From contig OY751489.1 in the NCBI GenBank assembly GCA_963565915.1, forward strand, positions 3,534,001 to 3,598,000: 64,000 bases of DNA. The letters run 5' to 3'. The notes beneath the pieces were generated by a model that was given only the letters and a program-made list of their open reading frames with translations, did not search any database and was not told the origin of the DNA. Made by a program: the position numbers and the translations under genes. Source of the stretch: Entoloma clypeatum (lineage: Eukaryota > Basidiomycota > Agaricomycetes > Agaricales > Entolomataceae). Positions 34,534 through 44,985 of this stretch are shown in pieces (the first letter of the stretch is position 1; each line of letters opens with the position of its first letter).

Positions 34534-34823
34534 GGTACTGACTATAGGCGGTAGCGGATGAGTCAGTACTGCGGAAGGCAGTGCGCATGAGTAAGGTGAC
34601 TGCGGAAGGCTACAGTATGTACAGTGAGTAAGCTGACTGCGGAAAGTGAGTCAGCGCGGGAGCGAAGTATACTAAAGGGGATGACAAAGTAATGTAATGA
34701 GTCAGACTGGAAATCGAAGGTTGCGAAAGTAGACATTAGACATAGTAAGCTCGTAAGAGGGTGCCAAGTCGGGCCGATAAGTAAAAGATATGACGTGGTC
34801 CTCATACCGTAGAGTCCGTAACA
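34417..34823 (-). repeat. 5' LTR of chromovirus 2
   Basis: 407 bp. It is followed by ATCTG (34824-34828). Confidence 0.93.
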
Positions 34824-34828
34824 ATCTG

Positions 34829-34965
34829 AGTCATTATTACATTGGAGTCAACATGAATAACCCTGTACCTTTTGACTCATTCGTTGCAACTATTCAACAA
34901 ATCATGATATTATGTCCAACTCCTCTCCACCCTCCAAATTGTAACAGAATATCTGAGGTGGTCTG
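34829..34965 (+). pseudogene. Unidentified fungal ORF, segment C
   Basis: Resumes segment B after chromovirus 2. The codon split by the insertion restores ...FHL then SHYYIGVNMNNPVPFDSFVA and IQQIMIL. It decays into stops after about 34930. The clean resumption shows that the insertion was into an open frame. Confidence 0.5.
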
Positions 34966-35220
34966 AAACAGATTCAACCATCCATTGTGTCCAATTACAA
35001 ACAGAATGCTGCTACAAAGGCATTTGTACTAAAACATGTATTCAGAATGCCAAAGCCAGGTAAGTAGATTCTGAATGGATCTCAGAACACCTTCATTTTT
35101 CTAATTTGGATCATTCATTAGGGAGATATAACACTTTTTCTGAAATCTGCACATCCTAAAAGTCATGCTGTATGAGACTCACCTTGCTCTTTTCTTGTTT
35201 TCCACTGTTTCTAACCTGCT
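34966..35220. other. Spacer sharing a 60 bp segment with 21.3 kb
   Basis: 35093-35157 (TCATTCATTAGGGAGATATA...CTGAAATCTGCACAT) nearly repeats 21256-21318. No gene. Confidence 0.5.
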
Positions 35221-35227
35221 GTACAAA

Positions 35228-35655
35228 GGCTTTTTGGTGATTGTTTGGCTCTCCCCTGTAAACCAAACAGGTTGTTCAAATTTGAACAACCTGTTTGTTT
35301 TGGAAAATGAACAAACAAAGCCTTTGCACACTGAAAATAAATGAATTCGAATGGCAAGGGAGATTCTATCATCATCTTCTCCAGCCTCTCTGTGGTGTCT
35401 CCCATGATGAAAATCTTACAAACACTTTTTGGTGATTTTTTGGCTCTCCCCTGTAAACCAAACAGGTCATTCAAATCTGAACGACCTGTTTGTTTTGAAA
35501 GGCAAACAAACAAAGCCTTCGCAGGCTGGGGATAAATGAATTCAAACGGCAAAGAGGTACATTGTAAAATGGCTATGGTCTGTGCAAAAAAATCAAGTGG
35601 GAGATTCTATTGTCATCTTCCCCAGCCTCTCTGTGGTGTCTCCTGTGGTGAAAAT
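35228..35655. repeat. Tandem duplication with nested palindromes
   Basis: Two copies (about 35228-35415 and 35416-35655) share TTTTTGGTGATT..TTTGGCTCTC at the start and CCAGCCTCTCTGTGGTGTCTC at the end. Each holds a palindrome. 35264-35297 is a perfect 34 bp palindrome with half-site CAAACAGGTTGTTCAAA; 35459-35492 is the same with mismatches. The second copy has a roughly 50 bp insertion. Confidence 0.8.
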
Positions 35656-36953
35656 CTTTTTTACTGCCTGCCCTTCTTCCAACTCTCCATAACCTGACAG
35701 GGGATTTGTTTTCTTTGTTTTCCCTCCAATCAGAACTGCAAGGTTGAAGTGATTTCTAATCTGTTGATGAGTATTTAGGACTCCCATCTTAATGGGATGG
35801 CTTACAGTAACGTGGGTGGAATCCAACAGAGCCAAAGATCGCAGGACCAGCAAGAATTTGTATCTTAGAAGAGTAGCTGGTTGACGTGGAGGCAGCTTCA
35901 GAGGAACAGTCATAAAGAACAGTTGAGCCTCAACTATGTCCCCAGGTCTGAATTTGACAGGTGAAATAGTTTTGTATCTGAAAAGAACGGTTAGAGCAAG
36001 CTCAAAAACAAACAGTTTCTTACCTGCCATCCCTCCACTCAAGTAATTGACTTCATTCTCTGTCAGATGCAGTAGGTTTTTTTCCTTTGCCTTTTCCAGC
36101 ACTCTATTGGGATCCACACCCTCACCAAAGGCAACTTCATCTCTGTCAGAGCTAGGGCCGCAGGATCAACGATCTGAATAAAATTGATTAGAAACGGCTA
36201 TGGACGGATGCCGTTCAAAGTTGGCAGGGACCCAGGGATCTAAGCTATTGGCAGGAACCTCTCTTGCAAACTTCTGATGTATGTCGTGAATCTTTTGAAT
36301 GCATTTTTCAAACGCAGGACTGCCAAAGCCAGTCAAATTGACAGATTGTTTCCAGTACAATGGATTTCTATTTCTTGATCAGCAAACAAGGTTTCCAACT
36401 GCTTGATCTTACGCACCCAGGCCCTGCTGAAAAAATTGGAGGAAGAGAGAGATCACAAACAACCCCCTGAAGACGGACAACAACCTCGTCCAATCCAGAT
36501 TCTTCAAGGCTCTCTTCAGCCTGGCTGACCAATCGGTAAGAAACAGGGGGGTGCATTCTGAGAACTTCCATCTGGGAGAGTCCCTCTTCCTGAAAAATCA
36601 GTTGAATAGATTTCTATTACAGTCCTCAGAGAGCCTCACCGTATTCAAGGCCGAAAGTTGTAGCTTGGGTGCTGATTTCATCCATTGCGCATTCAGGGCC
36701 TCCAAGTCCACTCCTGTTATCTTGCTATATTAAGCCTGCCTTTGAATCAAAAGTGAAAACCCAGCACGTATGAGCAGCCTCTCTGTTGTAGAGTCGATTC
36801 ATTGTCAAAGTAGAAAGTTGGGGGAAATCGATCAAAATTCAAAGCCACAGATTCCCAAGAGCAACTTGATGTCCAAATAAGACGGTCTTGTCCCTTCAAC
36901 TTGAAATCACTCCTTATGTTAGTCTCCATTTCTCCCCTGCCTACATTTAGCAA
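35593..36953 (-). pseudogene. Remnant of an unidentified multi-exon fungal gene
   Basis: Minus-strand fragments: LIWTSSCSWESVALNFDRFP (about 36860), a stretch with MHPPVSYRLVSQAEESLEES (36368-36571), FEKCIQKIHDIHQKFAREVP (36166-36360), and 35593-36117 with KFRPGDIVEAQLFFMTVPLK and FLLVLRSLALLDSTHV. A GT-AG intron of about 49 nt fits at 35977-36025. The block looks like the repetitive hypothetical proteins often seen beside transposases in mushrooms, but I cannot name the family. The downstream end runs into the 35.2-35.66 kb duplication. Confidence 0.4.
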
Positions 36954-36959
36954 TCATAA

Positions 36960-37501
36960 TAGATTCTGAATTTATCTCACACCAGGTTCCCTGCTCTATT
37001 ATGATCCTCTTTCCTAAAAGCTCTGCGCTCTGCTATTGAAATCAGCCCAACAGTTTTTTGTCCATTCCATCCATGCAGGGTTCTGTCCGCTTTGTACTGC
37101 CCCTGAGAGACCCTATCCCCTGGCATTATCCTTCTCCACCGCCAAAATTGGGAAGGATCTATTGAGTTTGACCCTAGCCATTTGAAATTTACTCATTTCT
37201 GCCCATTTGGTTCTTGAAACCCCCTAGATAAGACTGTTCTACAGGTTTCCTAAAATCGCTAAACCCCAATGTCGGGGTGCCAGAAAACATACTATCCATA
37301 CCGCACTTGGTTAGCAATGACCCCTGAAATCCTCTGCATTACTGTTGTTTGCGCTCAGGAACCTCTTGTTGAAAGGTCCAAATAAAGCTACTGGTTCACT
37401 GTTTAGAAAAGCTAGAAACTGCCTATGCAAATTCTGCACAGTTTCTTCCTCAGCCAAGGCATTAGGGTATGTTACTAAAGGATCCAAAGGCCACTTTGTC
37501 T
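36960..37501. other. Unassigned, probably more of the broken gene
   Basis: No frame longer than a few dozen codons is convincing. The sequence has no obvious repeats. Confidence 0.3.
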
Positions 37502-37509
37502 GTTGCAGG

Positions 37510-38330
37510 TAGGCAATGGCACGGGTCAGGGTAACCCCCCCGGGTTAAGGGTTGGAGTATCCACGGGTCCGGGTACGGATTGTGTTTTTGCAACCTGTGA
37601 CCCCTGGCAGTACCCATCACATGTCACACTCTGATGTGGCACTGCCTCGGGACTCTTCGCCAATGCCCACACCTGGTGCCCAAGGCTGGCTCTTGCCCAA
37701 ACACCCAACGGCCGTCTGCTGCTCTCAACGGTCACGTCTCGCCCCCACCGCCGCCCAACGGCCGTCTCTCGCCACCCAATGGGCACCTCTTGTGCCCAAC
37801 GGTCCCCACATGCGCCTAACGCCCCCCCACATGCGCCCAATGGCCGCCACTCGCGCCCACCACCCTGAACGGCTGCATCCCACCCGCCAACGCCGCCTAA
37901 TGGCCGTCTAGCACCCCAACGAACACCTCTAGCGCCCAACCGCCCCCACACATGCCCAACCGCCGCCACTCGCGCCCAACCACCCCCACACATGACCAAC
38001 TGCCGCCACTGGCCGCCACTGGCCCCCACACGCGCCCACCACCCTGAATAGCCACGCATCACACCCCACTCGCACCTGGAGGAGAAGAGTGGGGCTGGGA
38101 GGATGGGGCTGGGGACAACAAGTCCCCAGCAGGATGTAGTATGACACGTGCATCCCGCACGCGTCTCGTAGTTTTTTTTTTGGTAGTTTAAATACATGTT
38201 TTTTCTACTGTGAACACCCGTGCGGGAACCCGAACCCATCGGTACCTGCAGGTCGACGGGTTGCTACCCGTGTGGGTACGGGTACGGGTCGGCGTTGTCG
38301 TACCCACGGGAGTACCCATGCCATTGCCTA
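37510..38330. mobile_element. Non-autonomous hAT-like element with minisatellite (821 bp)
   Basis: Ends TAGGCAATGGCACGGGT and ACCCATGCCATTGCCTA, flanked by a perfect 8 bp duplication GTTGCAGG (37502-37509 and 38331-38338). The interior (about 37690-38050) is the same 20 bp minisatellite (CCCAACGGCCGCCACTCGCG type) found at 20 kb, 59.3 kb and 61 kb. Near the right end is a GGGTACGGGTACGGGT run. No protein is encoded; the long frame across it is a repeat artefact. A second copy is at 60669-61715. Confidence 0.88.
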
Positions 38331-38338
38331 GTTGCAGG

Positions 38339-38615
38339 TGAAAAAGTTCATGACTCTCAAGCTTTCTCTCTCCATTTGATGAATGAAACAAGTTGAGTTA
38401 AGTCTCTTTTGTGGAACTTCTTCTAGAATTTATCTTATCTAAAAGGGTCTGCAGATCGCCGTGTGCCCTGAGGAAATAGCGTGCGGAGCAACATGTTTGC
38501 CAGTAATGCAGTTTTTGCTTAAAATATGTTCTTTCAGCTGCATCAGCCCATTCACATCATCATCTAGGCACTCTCAGCCTTTCTGTTGCCTTGTTCATAC
38601 CTTCTCCCATCTGCT
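38339..38615. other. Unassigned spacer
   Basis: Continues the sequence interrupted by the 37510 element, then probable 5' flank of the small gene. Nothing else is recognised. Confidence 0.3.
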
Positions 38616-38981
38616 ATGCCAAAGTCGAAATCTTGCCACCACCACCAGACTGTGTAAGTCACCTTCCTTACTGCTGGTCGATCATAATCTCACTCAATTT
38701 GTCAGTTATTCTTCTGATGATGCCACCTCCATTGTCAGTAACAGTGACAGGGAGGCACAGGTGACGCCTCATGTTCCCAAGATCTGGCAGGCTACTCCCC
38801 AAGCTTCCAAGAAGCAGGGTCACGGCCGTCCTAGAAAATCCAAACAAGAGTAAGTGCACCCTCCAGTAATTTGATGGCCAACTCCTCTTATTGTATCAGA
38901 GTTGTCGACAAAACACCTGTTCCTGTCCACACTACGCGGAGCAGGAAGAGAAGGTCTCTGAGCCCAGTAGCCCTCAACTGA
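38616..38981 (+). CDS. Small AT-hook protein, 87 aa, three exons
   Basis: Exons 38616-38653, 38706-38849 and 38900-38981, separated by GT-AG introns of 52 and 50 nt. The product starts MPKSKSCHHHQTVYSSDDAT. It has a Ser/Asp stretch, an AT-hook-like GHGRPRKSK at about residue 53 and a basic tail TRSRKRRSLSPVALN before a TGA. The motif suggests binding to the minor groove of AT-rich DNA, probably in the nucleus. The intron and frame agreement argue it is real. It could instead be the N-terminal piece of a larger transposon-encoded protein cut off by the Gypsy fragment at 39.09 kb. Confidence 0.55.
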
Positions 38982-39089
38982 AGTACAACAGTTTCACTTG
39001 TCAGCAAACATCTATGTCTGACGACTTCTCGTCATAGCAAAAATCCCAAGAGGATGAAGGTTGAAGTCCTCATTGGCCCCCCAAGGTAT

Positions 39090-40682
39090 GATCTCTGTTG
39101 ACACAGTTGAATATCTTGGTTTCATCCTTTCTCCCTCCGGTCTCCGCATGTCCGAAACCAAGGTGAAGACCATTCAAGAGTGGCATGAACCTCGAAAAGT
39201 GAAGGACATACAGTCTTTCCTTGGATTCATGAATTTCTATTGACATTTCATTCACGGTTATTCGGACATCGTTGTTCCGCTCACCTGACTCACCCGGAAG
39301 GGTACTCCGTTCCGGTTCTCCGACTCCGCACGGAGTGCCTTCAACAAGTTGAAACTTGCTTTTACCAAAGCACCAGTCCTCACTCATTGGATTCCTGATC
39401 GACCTATTATCATCAAGACAGACGCCTCCAACTACGCACTTGGTGCTATTTTGTCCATCCGGACCTCCGATGAGGAGATACACCCAGTAGTGTTCCACTC
39501 CCGCATCTTCACCGCCCCGGAACTCAACTACAACATGCATGACAAGGAGTTACTTGCTATCCATGAAGCATTCAAGGTATGGCAACATTACCTTGAAGGC
39601 TCCGCTGCTCTGATTGACGTTGTCACGGACCACAAGAACCTGGAGTACTTTGCCACTACAAAGGTTCTCACCCGCCGACAGGCCCGGTGGTCCGAGTTCC
39701 TCTCTCAGTTCAACCTCTTGATTCGCTTCCACCCCAGATGTCTCAGTACCAAGCTGGACTCTTTGACTAGATGATGGAACATCTATCCCAAAGAGGGGAA
39801 TAGCGACTATGCATCGGTAAATCCAAGCAACTTCCGACCAGTCTTTTCCCAAGAACAGCTGTCCGCATCTCTCCAAGCTACGGAGTTGTTCACCCCTGTT
39901 CTCCGTGCCACAGTCATAATGGACATTGAACAGTTGCACTCCGACATCCTCCGTTCACTCCCATCCGACCCAATCTATGCCGACCATCTCAAGGAGCCCA
40001 AACTGCACTGGTCCGTAGACTCCAACAGTTTCCTCCGTCACAATGGTCACATTTATGTCCCCGACTCCGATAACCTCTGGCTCCGCATCCTCCGCAACAA
40101 GCACGACCATATTCTCTCCGGACACCCAGGACAGAACAAGACAGTTAGTCTCATTCAACGAGATTATACTTGGCCTGGTGTTCGAGACTTTGTCAAAAAG
40201 TACTGCAAATCCTGCACCACTTGCATGCGCTCTAAACCTCAACACCACAAGCCCTATGGTATGCTGAAGCAACTCCCAGTTCTGAACCTTCTGTGGAACT
40301 CCATATCCATGGACTTCATTGAGACACTTCCGACCTCCGGCGGTTTTGACGCAATCCTTGTTATTGTTGACCGAATGACAAAACAAAGCATTTTTGTTCC
40401 AACTACGATCCACTGCACCTCCAAAGATCTAGCCACCTTGTTCATCCTGCAAGTGTTCTCCAAGCACCGAGTACCGGAACATGTCACCTCCGACCGAGGC
40501 CTGGACTTTGTCTCCCACTTTTTCCGCTCCCTTGGAAAAGCCCTCAACATGACTCTGCATTTCACCTCTGGCTACCATCCTGAAGGCGACGGTCAAACCG
40601 AACGTACCAACCAAACCTTGGAACAGTACCTCTGCATCTTCTGCAACTATCAGCAGGACAACTGGTCCGAGCTACTTCCGCT
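39090..40682 (+). pseudogene. Truncated Gypsy pol (RT thumb, RNase H, integrase)
   Basis: The only plus-strand Gypsy pol here. It begins after the RT palm with VEYLGFILSPSGLRM, then DIQSFLGFMNFY, RNase H (IIKTDASNYALGAI, LTDHKNLEY-like VTDHKNLEYF), an integrase finger (HDHILSGHPGQNKT...CTTCMRS) and the DDE motifs SMDFIETLP, TSDRGLDF and DGQTERTNQ. TGAs at about 39241, 39286 and 39772 all sit where CGA (Arg) fits; no frameshift is seen. The 3' end is cut at 40682 by a hAT-like terminus. No LTRs are present. Confidence 0.85.
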
Positions 40683-41225
40683 TAGTGTTTCAAGGTCCAG
40701 TTTACCTTTATTGATTTCAGACCGATACCAGACAGGACTGGACCGGTGAGAGACCGGACCACCGGTCTCGGTTTTTAAGGTTTCGGATCACGGCCGGTCT
40801 TCGGTTCACTCGAAACTTTAGAGTTTGAAAGACTGGCCAAAGACCAGTTCGGATCAGTTTAAACCGGTATTTTCCATGGAACAATCCGAGGATCTGAAAT
40901 CAATGTCCTGAAACAGCAAGTACAAAATTTCTGCCACAAGAAAAACTTGAACTCTGAACTTCTATAGTATAAAGGATTTTTTTAATACCACTTAACCAAC
41001 TGAGCCACAAGACCATTATATTTCATTGCTCACAATCACTCTACATCACAACTTTTCCACTTCCCAAATAGGCACACCTAAAAAAAAACACAAAAGGTGT
41101 GTGTGTGTGCTCCCTCCTGCCTTGATCACAAGTAGACAGATTATAAATAAAATCTATAAATATATTCTGGCCTTTTCAGCATCTGTGCCTCTCATTGCAG
41201 AGTCAGCAATGGGTGGATGCGTCAT
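40683..41225. mobile_element. Truncated TAGTGTTT hAT-like element
   Basis: Begins TAGTGTTTCAAGGTCCAG inside the Gypsy integrase, then ACCGGTC-type motifs and a segment collinear with 58608-59130 and the reverse of 21700-22247, including a tRNA-like module (A box TGGCTCAGTTGG on minus, 40996-41007; B box at 40944-40952). The shared sequence ends near 41225. No right terminus or target duplication is found. Confidence 0.65.
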
Positions 41226-41311
41226 TCCTCTCCCAAGCTCACCTTGTAGAGCCTCTCCAAGGTGGTTTTACAACCTTCTCAAGGTGTAATCCAGCTGATA
41301 TACAACTCCTA

Positions 41312-41419
41312 ATTTCAGGACCTGAGAGCCATTCAGCAATTTCTGACCATGAGAGCTGTTTGACAATTTATAAAAATGAGAGCCATTTGGCAATTTCAGA
41401 ATATGAGAGCCCTTGGGCA
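41312..41419 (+). repeat. 27 bp tandem repeat, four copies (9-aa periodicity)
   Basis: Four in-frame 27 bp units read ISGPESHSA, ISDHESCLT, IYKNESHLA, ISEYESPWA within an open frame 41195-41797 of 200 codons. The frame starts inside the hAT-like element and is not otherwise convincing, so I annotate only the repeat. Confidence 0.65.
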
Positions 41420-41429
41420 ATTTCAGAAA

Positions 41430-42090
41430 ATAAACAGATTCAGACCCTGGACTGTCTCCCAAACTTTGTTGAAGGGGGTCCTCTTTCAACTTTTCTAGTC
41501 TATGGAAGCTCTAGGTTTTCAATGCAGAATAACAGTTCCCCACCCAGAAAGGCTGAGTTTCACCTTGACTGGAATGACTCTGAAAGGAGGAAAGCCTTTA
41601 AATCAAGACCCAGACTGACTAAATCTCCTCCAACCCAGGAAAGAGCCTATTTGCATTTACCTTGGGGTATGGTATGTGCTGCCCTACACTACAGTTCCCT
41701 AAGCAAACTAGTTCAGATCAGAATGAACAGAAGTTTCATGCGGAAACATGATTTCATTAGGTTGTTATTGGACTATAAAGGCCTCCAATTGCAGTGAATT
41801 CCTATTCAGTCTAACTCAGCAATGTTGGCTCTCTTTATATATAGTGCTTCTTTAACATACCTCTTATACAGCATTGCTGGCTACTTTGATTTCAAGCCCA
41901 CAAAGCCTACCAATTATTCTAATTTGTCCCAATTGTTCGCCACAGCTGCTTCTATAGTTCAATTTTCCTTGCCAATTCCCTGAAAGGTGTTGAAGAAAGG
42001 TTCTGTCTGTCTGGGTGGTGGCCAAGGTCCATTTGAGCTCCCATATCATCAATTGCAGCCTTACAAATTATAGCCTCTTGACCCAAAAGC
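41430..42090. other. Unassigned spacer before the Helitron
   Basis: No recognisable protein or repeat. It may contain the Helitron 5' end, but no diagnostic terminus was seen. Confidence 0.3.
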
Positions 42091-42094
42091 TGAT

Positions 42095-44985
42095 GTGGAT
42101 TCAAATTATTCATTTGAGAAGCAGGTGAGCATTGAAGCAGCTGAGGAACTGATTCAAAAAGAGCCTGGAAAGTTAGTATGTAAGATGCCACTGTCCCACA
42201 TTGTCAACCTCTTAAACTTGACTCAGGCAAAAAATATCACTCAGAGTCATAACATTCCCACATCAATTGCTCGGGCTTCTCTCAACCCCTTGCAAACTGT
42301 GATCAAAGAATATAAATGTAGTGAACTTTGTTATGATAATGTTTTTGTTTTTAAAAAAACCCTCTGTAAGAAAGAAAGAAAAATTCTGGCCAATAAAAAG
42401 GGCTATCTGAATCAACAAAGTCAACCTTTCAGACAGACCCAACATGCCAGAAACAAAACAAGGACTGGAAAGCCAGTCAATCAGATGATAGGCCTGCTTT
42501 TCCTCCAGCACCACCTTCAAAGGAGCTTTTAGAGAATGTGATCTGAAACTTCTGTTCTGCCACTTCTGCTGACCAGTTTGTGGAAGCTGGATGTGCAGTA
42601 TATGGTCAACTTCATAATATAACTGACATGATTCTCCTTTCAAAGGCAAATGTTAATTTCAGCCCATTGGGTGTCAGTGGAGTCACTCGGAAAGAAAGAA
42701 CCCATGTAGATGAAGAAATCCAAGAGTTAAAAGGGCCTGTATTAGATGGTGACTGTAAACATATCTGCAGTGAATGTGAGAGTTATCTTAAAAGACAAAG
42801 AATTCCTCCTTTTTCCTTGGCTAATGGCCTCTGGCTAGAAAAAATCCCCAAAGAGTTGCAAGACTTGTCGTACGTTGAAAAAATGCTTATTGTCAAGGTT
42901 CGCCATAACTGATGCATCATCAGAATCAAATCATCTGATAGATATAAAATAAGGGCAAATGCTATTGTATTTCAGAATCCTGTGCCTAAAATCTATAACA
43001 TCCTGCCTCCTACTAGACCAGACATGGATAAAGTCCTGGCCTGTATGTTTACTGGACCCTGTAAACCCACTGAGCAAGACTTAAAAAAACCCCCTATTCT
43101 TGTTAGGAGAAATAAAGTAGCAAAGGCCCTGAACTGGTTGACTTTGAATCATTCTGACTATCGTGACATTATTATTTCTCAAGACAATTTGGATCAATAT
43201 CCTGAAGAAGGCATATCAGTTTCAATTGATAGTTGGCTATCAATTCTGAATAAGGAAAAAGAGGAAACCAGCATACATGATACTGAAGCTGATGATAGTA
43301 TTGAAGATGGTGACTGTCCCCTTGTAGTTCATGGCTTATCCAGAGATGAATACACTACTATGACTACTGAGGCACTAAAGGCTGTTGCCTTAGAGCATCT
43401 AGCATCCAATCATCAGATATGTTTCATGGGAGAAAGGACCCTCTCTCCATCTACAACAATCCTCAACTTTTTCCTTCTGTGATGCCTTGGCTCTTTCCTT
43501 TTGGTCTGGGAGGAATAAAAAATTCAAATCATAATCGAAAGACATCCACCTTGGAATACAAGAAATGTCTTCTAATGTATCATGATAAATGTTTCCAGAA
43601 GGATGAAAACTTTCCACTGATTGCTTGGAATCATGAGCAAATCAGTTCAGCTACAACTGCTGCATTATTGACTACTCATAAAGCCAACTTTCAGGAAATT
43701 ATCCAAAGGTTACATAGTCTGGATATGAATCTTTTACAGAATCTCATTGATCATTTGAAAGCTGGTCAGAAAGTTAAGCCTGAGACAGAAATGGAACAAT
43801 CTTGCTATAAACTATTACAGGATATAGATGTTGCTGCTTCTAATATCAAAGGCTCTGCTGGCTCCAAGAAGGCCATGCATAATGAAATCTGGTCATTGGT
43901 GTCTTATATTGGTATGCCCACATGGTTTATAACTTTTTCACCTGTTGATGTAAAGCATCCTATTTGTTTGTACTATGCTGACACCAAAACCAAATTCAAG
44001 CCTGAAATTTGAAGTGACATAGAAGCATTCCGTTTAATAGCCCACAATCCAGTTGCTGCTGCCAGATTTTTTCATTTCATTGTTCAAGCATTCATCAAAG
44101 AAGTTCTTGGTGTAGAAGCTGACCATCCTGGAATTTATGGAGATACTAAAGCATATTATGGAACTGTGGAACAACAAGGGAGACTGACTTTACATTTGCA
44201 CACATTGGTTTGAATCAAGAATGCATTGTCACCCCAAGATATCAGAGACAAAATTATGGATCCTAATAGTGACTTTCAAGAGAAACTTGTCACTTATTTG
44301 GAAAGTGTCCATCAAGGGCAATGTTTCAATGGAACTGCTAAAGAGGTCAAGAACAGAGTGGATCAGCAAAAGCAATCTGATTGGTTCTACCAAGACCCCA
44401 CAAAAACAATGCCAGTCCCTCCACCCTTTCCATGTAAGAAAAGATACAATCTTTGTTCAGAGTGTAAAAATTTGGAGAAATGGTGGAATGAATATGAAAA
44501 AACAGTGGATGACTTATTACTTCATTCAAATCAACATACTTGCATGCAAATTCAAGAAAATCATAACGACAACAAGGAGGTAAGAAAGGCCTGTCTAAAT
44601 AAAGATGGTGAATGCAAGGCAAGGATGTTGTTGAAACAACATTGGTGGATCCAGATACAGGTGCATTGAAAATGAAGCATGGTGAGGCTTATATGAATAC
44701 ATTTACACCACCTCTAACTTATCTTGTTCAATGCAATATTGATGCAACAAGCTTGTTATCAGGAACAGCTGTCAAGGCAGTAGTGGCTTATGTTTGTGAT
44801 TATATTTCTAAAGTGGGGTTAAGTGCATATGCATCATTTGATAGATACTATTTGCCAAGTGTTGGAAAAGAATTCTGAGTTAATTAATGGTACAGTTGAT
44901 AGTCAGACCTCAACTCACATGCTCATGACTAAAATGATAAATGCTCTAGATGCAAAAATGGAAATCGGCAGTCCAATGACAGCTA
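42095..44985 (+). pseudogene. Helitron N-terminus, DUF6570-like and Rep domain, first part
   Basis: 42095-42532 is a helical N-terminal region. 42580-43430 has CKHICSECESYLKRQRIPPF, SLANGLWLEKIPKELQDL and KIYNILPPTRPDMDKVLAC, the DUF6570-like signature before fungal Helitron Rep. The Rep region has FPSVMPWLFPFGLGG, WFITFSPVDVKHPI and the HUH-type GRLTLHLHTL near 44190, with the two-tyrosine motif AYVCDYISK near 44790. These residues nick and hold single-stranded DNA in rolling-circle transposition. Frameshifts are at about 43415, 44620 and 44870. TGA 42910 and TGA 44010 suit CGA; the TGA after LHTLV suits TGG. Confidence 0.82.

Larger units (their letters stand above)
29742..34823 (-). mobile_element. 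Chromovirus 2 (Ty3/Gypsy), RT-less, 5.1 kb
   Basis: LTRs at 29742-30143 (402 bp) and 34417-34823 (407 bp) start TGTTATGC and end CCGTAACA. The perfect 5 bp duplication ATCTG is at 29737-29741 and 34824-34828. Minus-strand content is an N-terminal gag, gag with two zinc knuckles, part of RNase H, integrase, chromodomain, then an extra ORF before the 3' LTR. The protease and nearly all RT are missing between about 32640 and 32820, so it could only move in trans. A relative that keeps RT is at 56.7-62.4 kb. Confidence 0.92.

Noticed and set aside
37526..38239. A 237-codon Gly/Trp-rich frame
   Set aside because: Lies wholly inside the minisatellite of the hAT-like element, and similar frames appear on the other strand.
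41195..41797. 200-codon frame as a protein gene
   Set aside because: Begins inside a hAT-like repeat and has no recognisable domain; only its 27 bp repeat is reported.
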